A stretch of DNA of 64,000 nt from Ensifer sp. PDNC004 (GTDB lineage: Bacteria > Pseudomonadota > Alphaproteobacteria > Rhizobiales > Rhizobiaceae), in the NCBI RefSeq assembly GCF_016919405.1, contig NZ_CP070352.1, positions 62,001 to 126,000 on the forward strand, in the 5' to 3' direction. Shown here piece by piece: positions 26,428-34,887 of the stretch. The notes under the pieces were generated by a model, which made no database searches, had not been told where the DNA came from, and saw nothing but the letters and a program-made list of their open reading frames with translations. Within the stretch, counting starts at the first letter, position 1; every line of letters begins with the position of its first letter. Made by a program: the position numbers and the translations under genes.

Positions 26428-26495
26428 CACCTACCAGAATTGATCACACTTGCGCGGCTCGACCAGAGCCATCGTGATCCAAGGGTTGAACCACC

Positions 26496-27875
26496 ATGTT
26501 CGCAGCCACGCTATCCCGCTGGACCATGTCCTATTTCGCGGCCGCGCTGATTTTCCTCGTGCTTGGCGAGACCATGATGGCTCTCGGCTTCGGCTATCCG
26601 GTCTTGGCCCTTGAGGCGCCTGAAACGCTGGCGCTCGTCCATGTTGTCCTTCTGGGTTGGCTGAGCCTGCTGATGACCGGGGCGCTGCTGCAGTTCGTGC
26701 CTGTTCTCGTCGGCCGGCCGCTTTCCTTTCCCAGCGCCGCGCTACCCGCGCTTCTGTTCCTCATCACAGGCATCGCCAGCCTGGCGCTCGGCTTCATCAG
26801 CCTTTCCGGCGCGATCGATCTTCCGGTGATGCTGCTTCCTCTTGGAGCCGCTTTCTCGATCGTCGGCTTTTCGGTGCTGGGCTTTTCCTTCGCGGTTACG
26901 CTTTGGCATTCACGCCCCCTGCCACTCCCGGCTCGCTTCGTCGCGGTCGGCCTTGCCGCTCTCTTCGGCGCGATGTTGCTCGGTGGCGTCTATGCCGGCG
27001 TGCTCTCGGGCCTGATCGACGCCGAGGGTGCGATCGACCTCACGATCGACGGTCTTTCCCTACATGCTTCGCTCGGCCTTTGCGGCTGGTTGAGCTTCAC
27101 CACGATGGGTGTCAGTTATCGGCTTTTGACCATGTTCATGCTGTCGCCGGACAAGGAACGGACGAGCAGCCGGCTGGTCTTCGCGCTCGGCACCCTTTCC
27201 CTCGGCCTTCTGGCCGCAGCTGTGCCTGTCATTCTCGTGGGCACCATTGGCCGCTCGCCGCTTCTCCTCCTTGCCGTCGGTTCCGGCGTGGCCGTGGTCG
27301 CGATCTATGTCGGCGATATCCAGCGCATCTATCGCGAACGCCGGCGAAAGGCGATCGAGCTCAACAGCCGCGCCAGCATTGGCGCCTTCGTGTCGCTCGT
27401 CGCCGCGAGCCTGCTCTTTGTCGCCCTGCTGGCCGCCGGCCGCCTCGGTGAGGCTATCGGCGCTGTCGTCTATCTCGTCGCTTTTGGTTGGCTGACGGGC
27501 ATGGGCCTCGCCCAGCTTTACAAGATCGTGCCGTTCATGACCTGGCTCGAATGTTACGGGCCGGCGCTTGGGCGCATGCCGACCCCGAGGGTTCAAGATC
27601 TCGTCAGCGAAACGTCGGCCCTTCGCTGGTTCCGGCTCTTCTATCTGACGGTCGCGGTGGGCACGCTCGCGCTCCTGATCGGCAGCGCGCCTCTATTTCG
27701 TTTTGCAAGTCTCGGCCAGTTGATTGCCGTCAATGCGCTCATCCTCGAGTTCGTGCGAACACGGCGACTGATCAACGTTCCGGCCGAGCTTCGATTGCCT
27801 GACGGACTAGTTCGGCCAGGCTTGTTTCTGCCATCCATTCCTCACGGAGGTTCCCATGAGCCAAGATCCCTATGA
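26496..27875 (+). CDS. Polytopic membrane protein of denitrification clusters (NnrS-like or heme-copper-oxidase-I-like)
   Basis: 459 residues with about 12 hydrophobic segments. Early histidine-containing helices (ALVHVVLLGWLSLLMTGALLQFVPVL) and a central LHASLGLCGWLSFTTMGVSYRLLTMFML recall NnrS and the subunit I superfamily, where paired histidines bind heme. The late AQLYKIVPFMTWLECYG is also typical of this group. Function is unassigned; it overlaps the next DUF2249 gene by 20 bp, so the two are coupled. A role in NO tolerance or metal/heme centre assembly is inference from context. Confidence 0.7.
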   Translation: MFAATLSRWTMSYFAAALIFLVLGETMMALGFGYPVLALEAPETLALVHVVLLGWLSLLMTGALLQFVPVLVGRPLSFPSAALPALLFLITGIASLALGFISLSGAIDLPVMLLPLGAAFSIVGFSVLGFSFAVTLWHSRPLPLPARFVAVGLAALFGAMLLGGVYAGVLSGLIDAEGAIDLTIDGLSLHASLGLCGWLSFTTMGVSYRLLTMFMLSPDKERTSSRLVFALGTLSLGLLAAAVPVILVGTIGRSPLLLLAVGSGVAVVAIYVGDIQRIYRERRRKAIELNSRASIGAFVSLVAASLLFVALLAAGRLGEAIGAVVYLVAFGWLTGMGLAQLYKIVPFMTWLECYGPALGRMPTPRVQDLVSETSALRWFRLFYLTVAVGTLALLIGSAPLFRFASLGQLIAVNALILEFVRTRRLINVPAELRLPDGLVRPGLFLPSIPHGGSHEPRSL

Positions 27876-28386
27876 ACTCGACGTACGGCCGCACTTGCGC
27901 GGCGGCAGCGATCCGTTCCAGGCCATTATGAATGCAGTCGACAGCCTCGCTCCGGGCCAGGCGTTGAAGCTGATCGCAACCTTCCGGCCCATTCCGCTTT
28001 TCAGCGTCATGGCGGGTCGCGGCTTCACCCATCAGGACCGCCCCCTCGACAATGGCGAATGGGAGGTTCTGTTTACGCCAGAAGGGGAGGTCGAGGGGAT
28101 CAGGCTTTCGGCCGGTGAAACGGAACTCGACACCTGGCCCGACCCGAGCCGGCAGCTCGAACTGACGGAGCTCGATCCCCCTGAACCGATGGTGCGCATC
28201 CTGGCGACGGCCGAGAAGATGGCCGAAGGCGAGGTTCTCTTCGCCTTGCTCTCGCGCGAACCGTTGTTCCTCTATCCGGAGCTCGCCAAGCGCGGCCACA
28301 AATGGGCGGGCAATTTCGATGCGACCGGCGAGACCTATCGGATCCTCATTCGCATCGGCGGGAGGCGTTCCCATGTCGGCGGCTGA
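27856..28386 (+). CDS. Two-domain DUF2249 protein
   Basis: 176 residues with two tandem DUF2249 units: the first reads ELDVRPHLRGGSDPFQAIMNAVDSL then ALKLIATFRPIPLFSVMAGRGF; the second covers MVRILATAEKMAEGEVLFALLSREPLFLYPELAKRGH. Each unit resembles the TusA-like/SirA fold but lacks its Cys-Pro motif. GGAGG precedes the ATG, which lies within the end of the membrane-protein gene; its own end overlaps the DUF59 gene by 14 bp. Tight three-gene coupling argues for joint function, perhaps metal or heme handling in denitrification. Confidence 0.82.
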   Translation: MSQDPYELDVRPHLRGGSDPFQAIMNAVDSLAPGQALKLIATFRPIPLFSVMAGRGFTHQDRPLDNGEWEVLFTPEGEVEGIRLSAGETELDTWPDPSRQLELTELDPPEPMVRILATAEKMAEGEVLFALLSREPLFLYPELAKRGHKWAGNFDATGETYRILIRIGGRRSHVGG

Positions 28387-28699
28387 AAGCCTGGACCTCG
28401 AAGCCAAGATCCGCGATGCCTTGCGCATCATCATAGACCCCGAAATGGGCAGGAACATCGTCGATCTCGGCCTGATCTATGACATCGACGTTCAGGAGGG
28501 CGGCATTGCCCGCGTCACCATGACGACGACGATCAAGGGCTGCCCGGCGACCGCATTCCTGAAGGAAGCGGTGCAGAACTGCGTCTGGTACGTGCCGGGC
28601 GTCGAATATGCCGAGGTCCGCCTGACTTACGAACCGCCGTGGACGCCTGACATGATGGCCGACGGTGCGATGGAATTTGCCCACGGCAGCATCTTCTAA
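28373..28699 (+). CDS. DUF59/MIP18-family iron-sulfur assembly factor
   Basis: 108 residues from the ATG at 28373 with GGAGG upstream. DUF59 marks: IRDALRIIIDPEMGRNIVDLGLIYDIDV, VTMTTTIKGCPATAFLKEAV with the conserved Cys, and AEVRLTYEPPWTPDMM. Relatives (SufT, PaaD, MIP18) assist iron-sulfur cluster delivery. It is the last gene of the DUF2249 block, followed by a strong terminator, and probably matures a metal centre under denitrifying conditions. Confidence 0.88.
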   Translation: MSAAESLDLEAKIRDALRIIIDPEMGRNIVDLGLIYDIDVQEGGIARVTMTTTIKGCPATAFLKEAVQNCVWYVPGVEYAEVRLTYEPPWTPDMMADGAMEFAHGSIF

Positions 28700-28719
28700 G
28701 GATCAGCCTTGTAACGAAG

Positions 28720-28747
28720 AAAAGGCGCCGCAGATGCGGCGCCTTTT
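28720..28747. terminator. Bidirectional Rho-independent terminator
   Basis: A 12-bp perfect stem with an AAAA left flank and TTTT right flank (28720-28731 with 28736-28747), tetraloop AGAT, between the convergent DUF59 and nnrS genes. Confidence 0.92.
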
Positions 28748-28769
28748 GCATTGGGGTTCGGGCGTGCGG

Positions 28770-29993
28770 TCAGGACGAGGCGCGGGGCGCGCGGCGTTCG
28801 CGCACCAGCATCGGTCCGTATTCCAGCGTGAACAGTGCGAAGGCGGCGATCCACAACACACCCGAAAGCGCAATTAGATGGTGGTAGTGAGCCGGCAGCA
28901 CCTCGGCCAGCGGCCGGATCAGCGCCGCGCCCGCAATCGCGACATAGGAGGCGCTGGTGACTGCCGATCCCACCAGCGGCCGTCCGGTATGGCCGCGTGT
29001 GGCGCGTGTCATCACGGCGAGCATCATGAAGGCGATCACACCGACGGTCAGCACATGCATGACCGGGTAGTCGCCGAGGAGCTCGACCGCCCCCGCCGCT
29101 ATCGCCAGGAAGCCGAGCGGCACGAAGACGTAAGCCGCGTGCAGGACGAAGAGCAGCTTCTCCGGCCAGGTCGGCGATCCGTGCCAGCGCAGCAGGCGTA
29201 CCGCATGAAAGGCGCACGCGACGACGGCAATCGCTGCGGTGACGATGTGAACGGGCGCGAAGGTCCAGGCGCCGAGCGCCGCAACACCGATCAGGATCGC
29301 TGCAGTGTCGAACCGGTTGTAGGGCACCGGGAAATCGGTGCGGCCGACCTTGTTCAACCAGTTGCGGGTGAAGCTCGGCACGATGCGTCCGCCGACGATC
29401 ATGATCAGCATGGTGTAGGCGCCGATCGCCAGTCGCGCTGCGGCGTCGACATCGAGATTGCCGAGGACCGAGAGGTGGAACCAGATGTTGGCGGCGGACA
29501 AAATTATGAGCCCGCCGATCACCTTGAGGTCCTTCCACTTGCGACCGACGATCACCTCGCGCGCGCAGATCAGGAGTAACACCGGCAGAAACAGAGCTTC
29601 GACAGCGGCTGCGACAGGTAGGCCGATGAATCCGCTCGACAGGAGAGCAACGCGACCAATGACCCAGAGCCCGAAGAGGGCCGCGAGCGGCCGTCCGGAA
29701 ACCGGCAAGCGTCCGGTCCAGTTCGGGATCGCCGTCAGCAGGAAGCCGCCGAGAACGGCGGAGGAAAAGCCGAACAGCATCTCATGCGCGTGCCAATGGG
29801 CAGCGCCGTAGTCGCCCGCAAGGTCCAGGCCGAGAGTAACCGCGGCGATCCACAAAGCCATGGCGCCGATGGCCCACAGGGCAGCCGCCAGAAAGAACGG
29901 CCGGAAGCCATAGGAGAAGAGCACCGGGCCGGTGGTCGAGAGCCCGCGCGGAATGCCGCCGCTCGGTTTCGGTCTTATCAGTCTGTCCAACAT
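28770..29993 (-). CDS. nnrS: NnrS family heme-copper membrane protein
   Basis: 407 residues from the ATG at 29993 (GAGGA upstream); a longer in-frame start at 30116 would translate through the regulatory region and is rejected. About 12 helices with the NnrS pattern: VLFSYGFRPFFLAAALWA, AAHWHAHEMLFGFSSAVLGGFLLTAIPNWTG (landmark HWHAHEMLFG) and HVLTVGVIAFMMLAVMTRATRGHTGRPL. NnrS binds heme and copper and relieves nitrosative stress. It is divergent from nirK, with a perfect Crp/Fnr-type box upstream. Confidence 0.95.
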   Translation of the reverse strand: MLDRLIRPKPSGGIPRGLSTTGPVLFSYGFRPFFLAAALWAIGAMALWIAAVTLGLDLAGDYGAAHWHAHEMLFGFSSAVLGGFLLTAIPNWTGRLPVSGRPLAALFGLWVIGRVALLSSGFIGLPVAAAVEALFLPVLLLICAREVIVGRKWKDLKVIGGLIILSAANIWFHLSVLGNLDVDAAARLAIGAYTMLIMIVGGRIVPSFTRNWLNKVGRTDFPVPYNRFDTAAILIGVAALGAWTFAPVHIVTAAIAVVACAFHAVRLLRWHGSPTWPEKLLFVLHAAYVFVPLGFLAIAAGAVELLGDYPVMHVLTVGVIAFMMLAVMTRATRGHTGRPLVGSAVTSASYVAIAGAALIRPLAEVLPAHYHHLIALSGVLWIAAFALFTLEYGPMLVRERRAPRASS

Positions 29994-30068
29994 GGTCGTG
30001 GTCCTCGTCGTGCGTCCTTGCGGACTTGCGGATGAGGCTTGATCTATCAATGGGTTCGAAGGCCCTCT

Positions 30069-30082
30069 TTGCGAAAACGCAA
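30069..30082 (-). promoter_or_regulatory. Perfect NnrR-type box for nnrS
   Basis: TTGCGAAAACGCAA is a perfect inverted repeat (TTGCG/CGCAA). The distance to the nnrS start fits an activator site with a leader of about 40 nt. Confidence 0.8.
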
Positions 30083-30148
30083 GTATCGCGGCCCGATCGA
30101 ACCGCCAGCTTCGCAAGGCGCAAAGAAAAGCGATCTGCTCGAAACGAT

Positions 30149-30162
30149 TTGTTCCAAGACAA
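30149..30162 (+). promoter_or_regulatory. Crp/Fnr-type box for nirK
   Basis: TTGTTCCAAGACAA with T/A flanks, centred about 176 bp before the nirK start. Confidence 0.6.
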
Positions 30163-30331
30163 AGACGCGATTCGTCTGTGGTTCTACTTCTCTAGTGACT
30201 GCTGGGGGACCGGTGGTCGAGACCGGAGGTGAGGCCGCCCAAGTCGGCGCCGCCCACCCTAATTCGTTGAATACAGGCGCGTTTCGCAGAAGGCCAATCC
30301 CGGCCGCTGGAACGCGCCGAAGGAGAGCAAG

Positions 30332-31468
30332 ATGACTGAACAACTTCAGATGACCCGCCGGACGATGCTTGCCGGCGCTGCCCTGGCGGGCGCGGTTGCG
30401 CCGCTTCTCCATACCGCCCAGGCGCATGCCGCCGGCGCCGCCGCGGCAGCCGGTGCTGCCCCCGTCGACATCTCGACGCTGCCGCGCGTGAAGGTCGATC
30501 TCGTCAAGCCGCCTTTCGTTCACGCCCATGATCAGGTCGCCAAGACCGGACCGCGCGTCGTCGAGTTCACCATGACGATCGAGGAAAAGAAGCTGGTGAT
30601 CGACCGCGAAGGCACCGAGATCCACGCGATGACCTTCAACGGCTCGGTGCCCGGACCGCTGATGGTGGTGCATGAGAACGACTATGTCGAACTGCGGCTG
30701 ATCAACCCCGACACCAACACGTTGCTGCACAACATCGACTTCCATGCCGCAACCGGTGCGCTCGGCGGCGGGGCGCTGACGCAGGTGAACCCGGGCGAGG
30801 AAACCACGCTGCGCTTCAAGGCGACCAAGCCCGGCGTCTTCGTCTACCATTGCGCGCCTGAAGGCATGGTGCCCTGGCACGTCACCTCGGGCATGAACGG
30901 CGCCATCATGGTGTTGCCGCGCGAAGGCCTGAAGGACGAGAAGGGTCAGCCGCTGACCTACGACAAGATCTACTATGTCGGCGAGCAGGACTTCTACGTG
31001 CCGAAGGACGAGGCCGGGAACTACAAGAAGTACGAAACCCCCGGCGAAGCCTATGAAGATGCGGTCAAGGCGATGCGCACGCTGACCCCGACCCACATCG
31101 TCTTCAACGGCGCGGTCGGCGCGCTGACCGGCGACCATGCTTTGCCCGCGGCCGTGGGCGAGCGCGTGCTCGTCGTCCATTCGCAGGCCAACCGCGATAC
31201 GCGGCCGCACCTGATCGGCGGACATGGTGACTATGTCTGGGCGACCGGCAAGTTCCGCAACCCGCCGGACCTCGACCAGGAAACCTGGCTCATACCGGGT
31301 GGTACCGCGGGCGCTGCCTTCTACACTTTCCGCCAACCGGGTGTGTACGCTTATGTCAACCACAACCTGATCGAGGCGTTCGAGCTGGGTGCCGCCGGCC
31401 ACTTCAAGGTCACCGGCGAATGGAACGACGATCTGATGACATCGGTCGTCAAGCCGGCGTCGATGTAG
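30332..31468 (+). CDS. nirK: Copper-containing nitrite reductase
   Basis: 378 residues. A twin-arginine signal ([19 protein letters not shown], cleavage near AHAAG) sends it folded to the periplasm. Two cupredoxin domains follow. The type 2 copper/catalytic site is in [12 protein letters not shown] (His and Asp), type 1 copper ligands in [20 protein letters not shown] (Cys, His, Met), and later ligands in [10 protein letters not shown] and [17 protein letters not shown]. It reduces nitrite to NO using electrons from a cupredoxin or cytochrome c. nirV follows after about 100 bp. Confidence 0.97.
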   Translation: MTEQLQMTRRTMLAGAALAGAVAPLLHTAQAHAAGAAAAAGAAPVDISTLPRVKVDLVKPPFVHAHDQVAKTGPRVVEFTMTIEEKKLVIDREGTEIHAMTFNGSVPGPLMVVHENDYVELRLINPDTNTLLHNIDFHAATGALGGGALTQVNPGEETTLRFKATKPGVFVYHCAPEGMVPWHVTSGMNGAIMVLPREGLKDEKGQPLTYDKIYYVGEQDFYVPKDEAGNYKKYETPGEAYEDAVKAMRTLTPTHIVFNGAVGALTGDHALPAAVGERVLVVHSQANRDTRPHLIGGHGDYVWATGKFRNPPDLDQETWLIPGGTAGAAFYTFRQPGVYAYVNHNLIEAFELGAAGHFKVTGEWNDDLMTSVVKPASM

Positions 31469-31569
31469 CCGGGTGACAGCGGATGATCGTGGGGCCGCAC
31501 TGAAAGCGACCCCACGCGTGAACAAAGGTACGCGCCAACAGGCGCGTGCTATTTCCCCGGAGACCTCCC

Positions 31570-32487
31570 ATGCCCAGCACCAAGAAAACTACGGTTTCGC
31601 TCCTCTCGCTCGCAGCCCCGGCCGTCCTTTTGGCGGCAATCGGCGGCGTGCTTTCGGCAAAGGTTGGGCTGTTCGACGATCTCAAGGACGGCATCGATCC
31701 GTCGATCCGACCGCCGGTGACCATGACGATTGCGCCGCGTCAGATGAGCTATCGCGCCGAGGGCCACTTCCTGAAGAACGGCTTTGCCGTCGACGCGCCG
31801 ATCGTGGTTGCCGCCCTCAAGCAGCCGCTCGAGATCATGAAGTATCAGGTGACGCGCGACGACTACGAGCGCTGCGTCGCCGATGGCGGCTGCCAGCAAC
31901 CGGAAGGCGGCCATGGCGCCGGGCTGTCGGGTGTGCCGATGACTGGAGTAAACTACACAGACGCGACCGATTATGCGGCGTGGCTGACCAAGAAGACCGG
32001 CGAGGTCTGGCGCCTTCCGACCGACCAGCAATGGGCCTTTGCCGCCGGGTCGAAATTCCCAGACGATGCGCTGGGGATCGACGGTACCAAGGACAATCCG
32101 GCGCTGCGGTGGCTTGCGGACTACGAGCGCGAATCCAGCCGGCAGCGGGCGAAGAACCCGATGCCGCAGCCCTCAGGCGCCTTCGGCGAGAACGAGTACG
32201 GTGTTGCCGATCTCGACGGCAACGTCTGGGAATGGACCGAGACCTGCCACCGCCGCGTCACGATCGGCGACGATGGCGAGGTGCTGAAGGAGTCTCCCGC
32301 GTGCGGCATCTTCGTCGTCAACGGCAAGCATCGGGCGTCGATGAGCTTTTTCATCCGGGATCCGAAGAGCGGCGGCTGTGCGGTCGGCGTCCCGCCTGAC
32401 AATCTCGGCTTCCGGCTCGTGCGCGACGACCGCTGGTATTCGGGCTATCTCTATGCCTTCGAACGCCGGTTTCAGGGGGCGGGCTGA
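31570..32487 (+). CDS. nirV: NirV, formylglycine-generating-enzyme-like protein
   Basis: 305 residues from the ATG at 31570 (GGAGA upstream); a GTG at 31546 in frame is less likely. An N-terminal hydrophobic anchor (SLLSLAAPAVLLAAIGGVLSA) places the rest in the periplasm. The FGE-sulfatase-type domain shows MKYQVTRDDYERCVADGGC, PMTGVNYTDATDYAAWLTKKTGEVWRLPTDQQWAFAAG (landmark WRLPTDQQW), DLDGNVWEWTETC and DNLGFRLVRD. NirV is regularly linked to nirK; its exact role is unsettled. Confidence 0.94.
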   Translation: MPSTKKTTVSLLSLAAPAVLLAAIGGVLSAKVGLFDDLKDGIDPSIRPPVTMTIAPRQMSYRAEGHFLKNGFAVDAPIVVAALKQPLEIMKYQVTRDDYERCVADGGCQQPEGGHGAGLSGVPMTGVNYTDATDYAAWLTKKTGEVWRLPTDQQWAFAAGSKFPDDALGIDGTKDNPALRWLADYERESSRQRAKNPMPQPSGAFGENEYGVADLDGNVWEWTETCHRRVTIGDDGEVLKESPACGIFVVNGKHRASMSFFIRDPKSGGCAVGVPPDNLGFRLVRDDRWYSGYLYAFERRFQGAG

Positions 32488-32522
32488 GATGCGACGGCCG
32501 ATGAAATTGCTGGGAAAACCCT

Positions 32523-32573
32523 CTCTAGCGCATAGTGCCGGGTCCTTTTGCAGGACCCGGCACTATGCTAGAG
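32523..32573. terminator. Long hairpin between nirV and nnrR
   Basis: A 16-bp perfect stem (32530-32545 with 32553-32568) with a 7-nt loop, extended by five further pairs beyond a 2-nt bulge. It probably separates the nirKV and nnrR transcripts, although a canonical T tract after the stem is lacking. Confidence 0.65.
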
Positions 32574-32610
32574 CAAGGGCAATTTCAAATCGGCAGGATG
32601 TAGGGCCAAC

Positions 32611-33309
32611 GTGGCTGCACTCGATCGCACACTCGTCAAATCGCTCCCACTGTTTCAGAAGATGAGCGACCTGGAACTGGACACGCTGCTGACGCGCGCC
32701 ACGGTGCGGCGCGTGCCGCAGAACGAAGCCGTGTTCGAACAAGGTGCGACGGCCGACTTCTTCTTCCTGTTGCTGAATGGTCGGCTGAAGGTGACCCAGG
32801 TCACCAAGGACGGCCAGCAGATCATCGTGCGGGTCGTCAATCCCGGCGATCTCTTCGGTTTTGCCCGGGCACTGCAGCGCAGCGACTATCCGGGCACGGC
32901 AACGGCGGCGACCGAAAGCCTGGTCCTCGCCTGGCCGACGGAACTCTGGAACATCTTCGTCGAGAAAAATCCGCATCTTGCGGTCAATGCCCTCCATACG
33001 ATTGGCCAGCGCCTCGACGAGGCGCATACCCGTATCCGCGAAATGTCGACCGAAGAAGTCGAGCGCCGTGTGGCGCACACGGTACTGAGGCTCGCCGAAC
33101 AGGCCGGCAAACCGGAAAGCGGCGGCATCCGCATCGATTTTCCGATCTCGCGCCAGGATATCGCCGAGATGACCGGAACGACGCTGCACACGGTCTCGCG
33201 CATCCTCAGTGCCTGGGAGGGGCAGGGCCTGGTCGTCGGCGGACGGCAGAAGCTGACGCTGAAGGATATTCCGGGATTGCGGCGCCTGGCGGAACGTGCC
33301 GGCAACTAA
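32611..33309 (+). CDS. nnrR: Crp/Fnr-family NO-responsive regulator (NnrR-type)
   Basis: 232 residues from a GTG start. An N-terminal cyclic-nucleotide-binding-like beta-roll (NEAVFEQGATADFFFLLLNGRLKV, VVNPGDLFGFARAL), a long dimerisation helix and a Crp-type HTH (ISRQDIAEMTGTTLHTVSRILSAWEGQGLV). There is not a single cysteine, so it cannot carry Fnr's 4Fe-4S cluster; this fits NnrR/DNR proteins, which respond to NO, probably through heme. It sits after nirK-nirV as in Sinorhizobium and is the obvious reader of the TTG-N8-CAA boxes here. Confidence 0.9.
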   Translation: MAALDRTLVKSLPLFQKMSDLELDTLLTRATVRRVPQNEAVFEQGATADFFFLLLNGRLKVTQVTKDGQQIIVRVVNPGDLFGFARALQRSDYPGTATAATESLVLAWPTELWNIFVEKNPHLAVNALHTIGQRLDEAHTRIREMSTEEVERRVAHTVLRLAEQAGKPESGGIRIDFPISRQDIAEMTGTTLHTVSRILSAWEGQGLVVGGRQKLTLKDIPGLRRLAERAGN

Positions 33310-33499
33310 CCCGGCCTGCGCACTGGTTTGATCGCCTTGCCATTGACACGGGGAGGGTTGCCGGTCGTTCCAAGAACAGGTGACCACCAGCCCGTCAACG
33401 ACCGGTCGTCTCTCGAACCCTGGTGATGCAGCGCCATGAACGGTTGAATCGGATCGCGTAATTCACCAGTATCGGCGCTTGCATGATAATGGCCATGAC

Positions 33500-33826
33500 A
33501 TGGGGGATGGTGTGGTTCGACGTAGCATGCGTGCCGGCCGCCGGCGGCGGACGATCGGGCGCGCACTTTTGTCGGTGGGGATGCTGACGGTCGCGGGCTG
33601 TGCCCGGGATCCGCTTGCGCCTTCGATCGTGGTGTTCGGCTCGTATTTTCCAGCCTGGCTGCTCTGTGCCGGGCTCGGTATCGTCACGACGGTCGTCGCA
33701 CGGCTGATCCTCGTGCACGCCGGCATTGACGAACACCTGCCGGCGCCGCTTCTCGTCTACCTCTCGCTCGCGCTCACCACCAGCATCATCTACTGGTATC
33801 TGGCCTTTGGCGGAGCGCCGCATTGA
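33500..33826 (+). CDS. YtcA-family small membrane lipoprotein
   Basis: About 108 residues; start uncertain (ATG 33500, GTG 33512 or ATG 33527 all fit). A basic N terminus and hydrophobic stretch lead to the lipobox LTVAGC, followed by the YtcA-typical CARDPLAPSIVVFGSYFPAWLLCAGLG and a second helix near LVYLSLALTTSIIYWYLAFGG. YtcA-like proteins are the first gene of efflux operons with HlyD and FUSC partners, as here. It overlaps the next gene by four bases. Confidence 0.8.
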   Translation: MGDGVVRRSMRAGRRRRTIGRALLSVGMLTVAGCARDPLAPSIVVFGSYFPAWLLCAGLGIVTTVVARLILVHAGIDEHLPAPLLVYLSLALTTSIIYWYLAFGGAPH

Positions 33827-34887
33827 GTGGCGGTGATCTCTTCCGGCGCGCCGTCGCGCGTGTGCTCGGCCCGCTCATCATCGCCAGCGCGGCCTTCGCG
33901 GTCTATTTCGCTTTCTGGCAGGTCGATCGCAGCCCGCGCACGGACGTCGCTGAAATCGATGCACCGACGGTCGCGATCGCCGCGAGCGTGCCGGGCCGGG
34001 TCATCGCTGTCGAAGTGCGCAACAATTCCAGCGTGAAGAAGGGCGACGTGCTCTTCCGCCTCGATCCGGAACCCTATCGCCTGCGTCTGGAGCAGGCGCA
34101 GGCCGAGCTGAAGGCGACACAGTCGGAGGTGGCACAGGGAGAGCGCAATCTCGATCTCGAGCGCGCCAATGCCGACGTTGCGGACAGGCAGATCGCCCGC
34201 GCAAAGAACAATGTCATGCTCGCGCGCCAGACACAGGAGCGGCTGGAGCCGCTCTTGCCGAAGCGGTTCGTGACCGCGCAGCAGGTCGACGAGGCGCGTA
34301 CCGCCGTCAAGGATGCCGAGGTCAGCCTTGCTCAGGCGTTGCGGTCGGCCCATGGCGCAAACCGGGTGATCGGCACCCTCGATACCCGCAAGGCCCAGGC
34401 GGATGTCGCGCGGGCGACGGTCGCGCTTGCCGAGCGGGACCTGGAGAACACCATCGTTCGGGCGCCGTTCGACGGCAAGATCGTCGGCTTGCGCACGACG
34501 GTCGGCAAGGTCGTGGTTCCCGCCGAAACGCTGTTTACCCTGATCGACACGGCCGAATGGGAGACCGTCGCCTTCTTCCGCGAAACGGAACTCAAGGCGA
34601 TCGCCATCGGCAGCCGCGCCGATGTCTTCGTCATGGCGGATCCGGAGCGTCGTATTTCCGGCACGGTCGAGGGTGTCGGCTGGGGCGTGCGATCGGAAGA
34701 TTCCGCCACGATCCTCGGCATACCGATCGTTTCCAACTCGCTGAATTGGGTGAGGGTCGCCAAGCGCTTTCCCGTGCATGTGCGGCTTGAAAATCCGCCG
34801 GAGGACCTGATGCGCGTCGGCGCCTCCGCCGTCGTCGTCATCGGGCCCGCGCATAACGACGCCGATGCTGTTCCAGCCGCGAAGTAG
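33823..34887 (+). CDS. HlyD-family membrane fusion protein (AaeA-like)
   Basis: 354 residues from a TTG start coupled to the ytcA-like stop. One N-terminal helix (PLIIASAAFAVYFAFWQV), the biotinyl-lipoyl half VAIAASVPGRVIAVEVRNNSSVKKGDVLF, a coiled-coil hairpin with QAQAELKATQSEVAQGERNL, then ENTIVRAPFDGKIVGLRT. It links the FUSC inner-membrane transporter to the outer-membrane lipoprotein channel encoded downstream. It overlaps the FUSC gene by 23 bp. Confidence 0.92.
   Translation: MSGGDLFRRAVARVLGPLIIASAAFAVYFAFWQVDRSPRTDVAEIDAPTVAIAASVPGRVIAVEVRNNSSVKKGDVLFRLDPEPYRLRLEQAQAELKATQSEVAQGERNLDLERANADVADRQIARAKNNVMLARQTQERLEPLLPKRFVTAQQVDEARTAVKDAEVSLAQALRSAHGANRVIGTLDTRKAQADVARATVALAERDLENTIVRAPFDGKIVGLRTTVGKVVVPAETLFTLIDTAEWETVAFFRETELKAIAIGSRADVFVMADPERRISGTVEGVGWGVRSEDSATILGIPIVSNSLNWVRVAKRFPVHVRLENPPEDLMRVGASAVVVIGPAHNDADAVPAAK

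Larger units (their letters stand above)
29994..30331. promoter_or_regulatory. Divergent nnrS/nirK control region
   Basis: 338 bp without a gene. It holds the clear palindromes listed at 30069-30082 and 30149-30162, and a weaker one at 30110-30123 (TTCGC-N4-CGCAA) that may be a third site. Confidence 0.7.
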
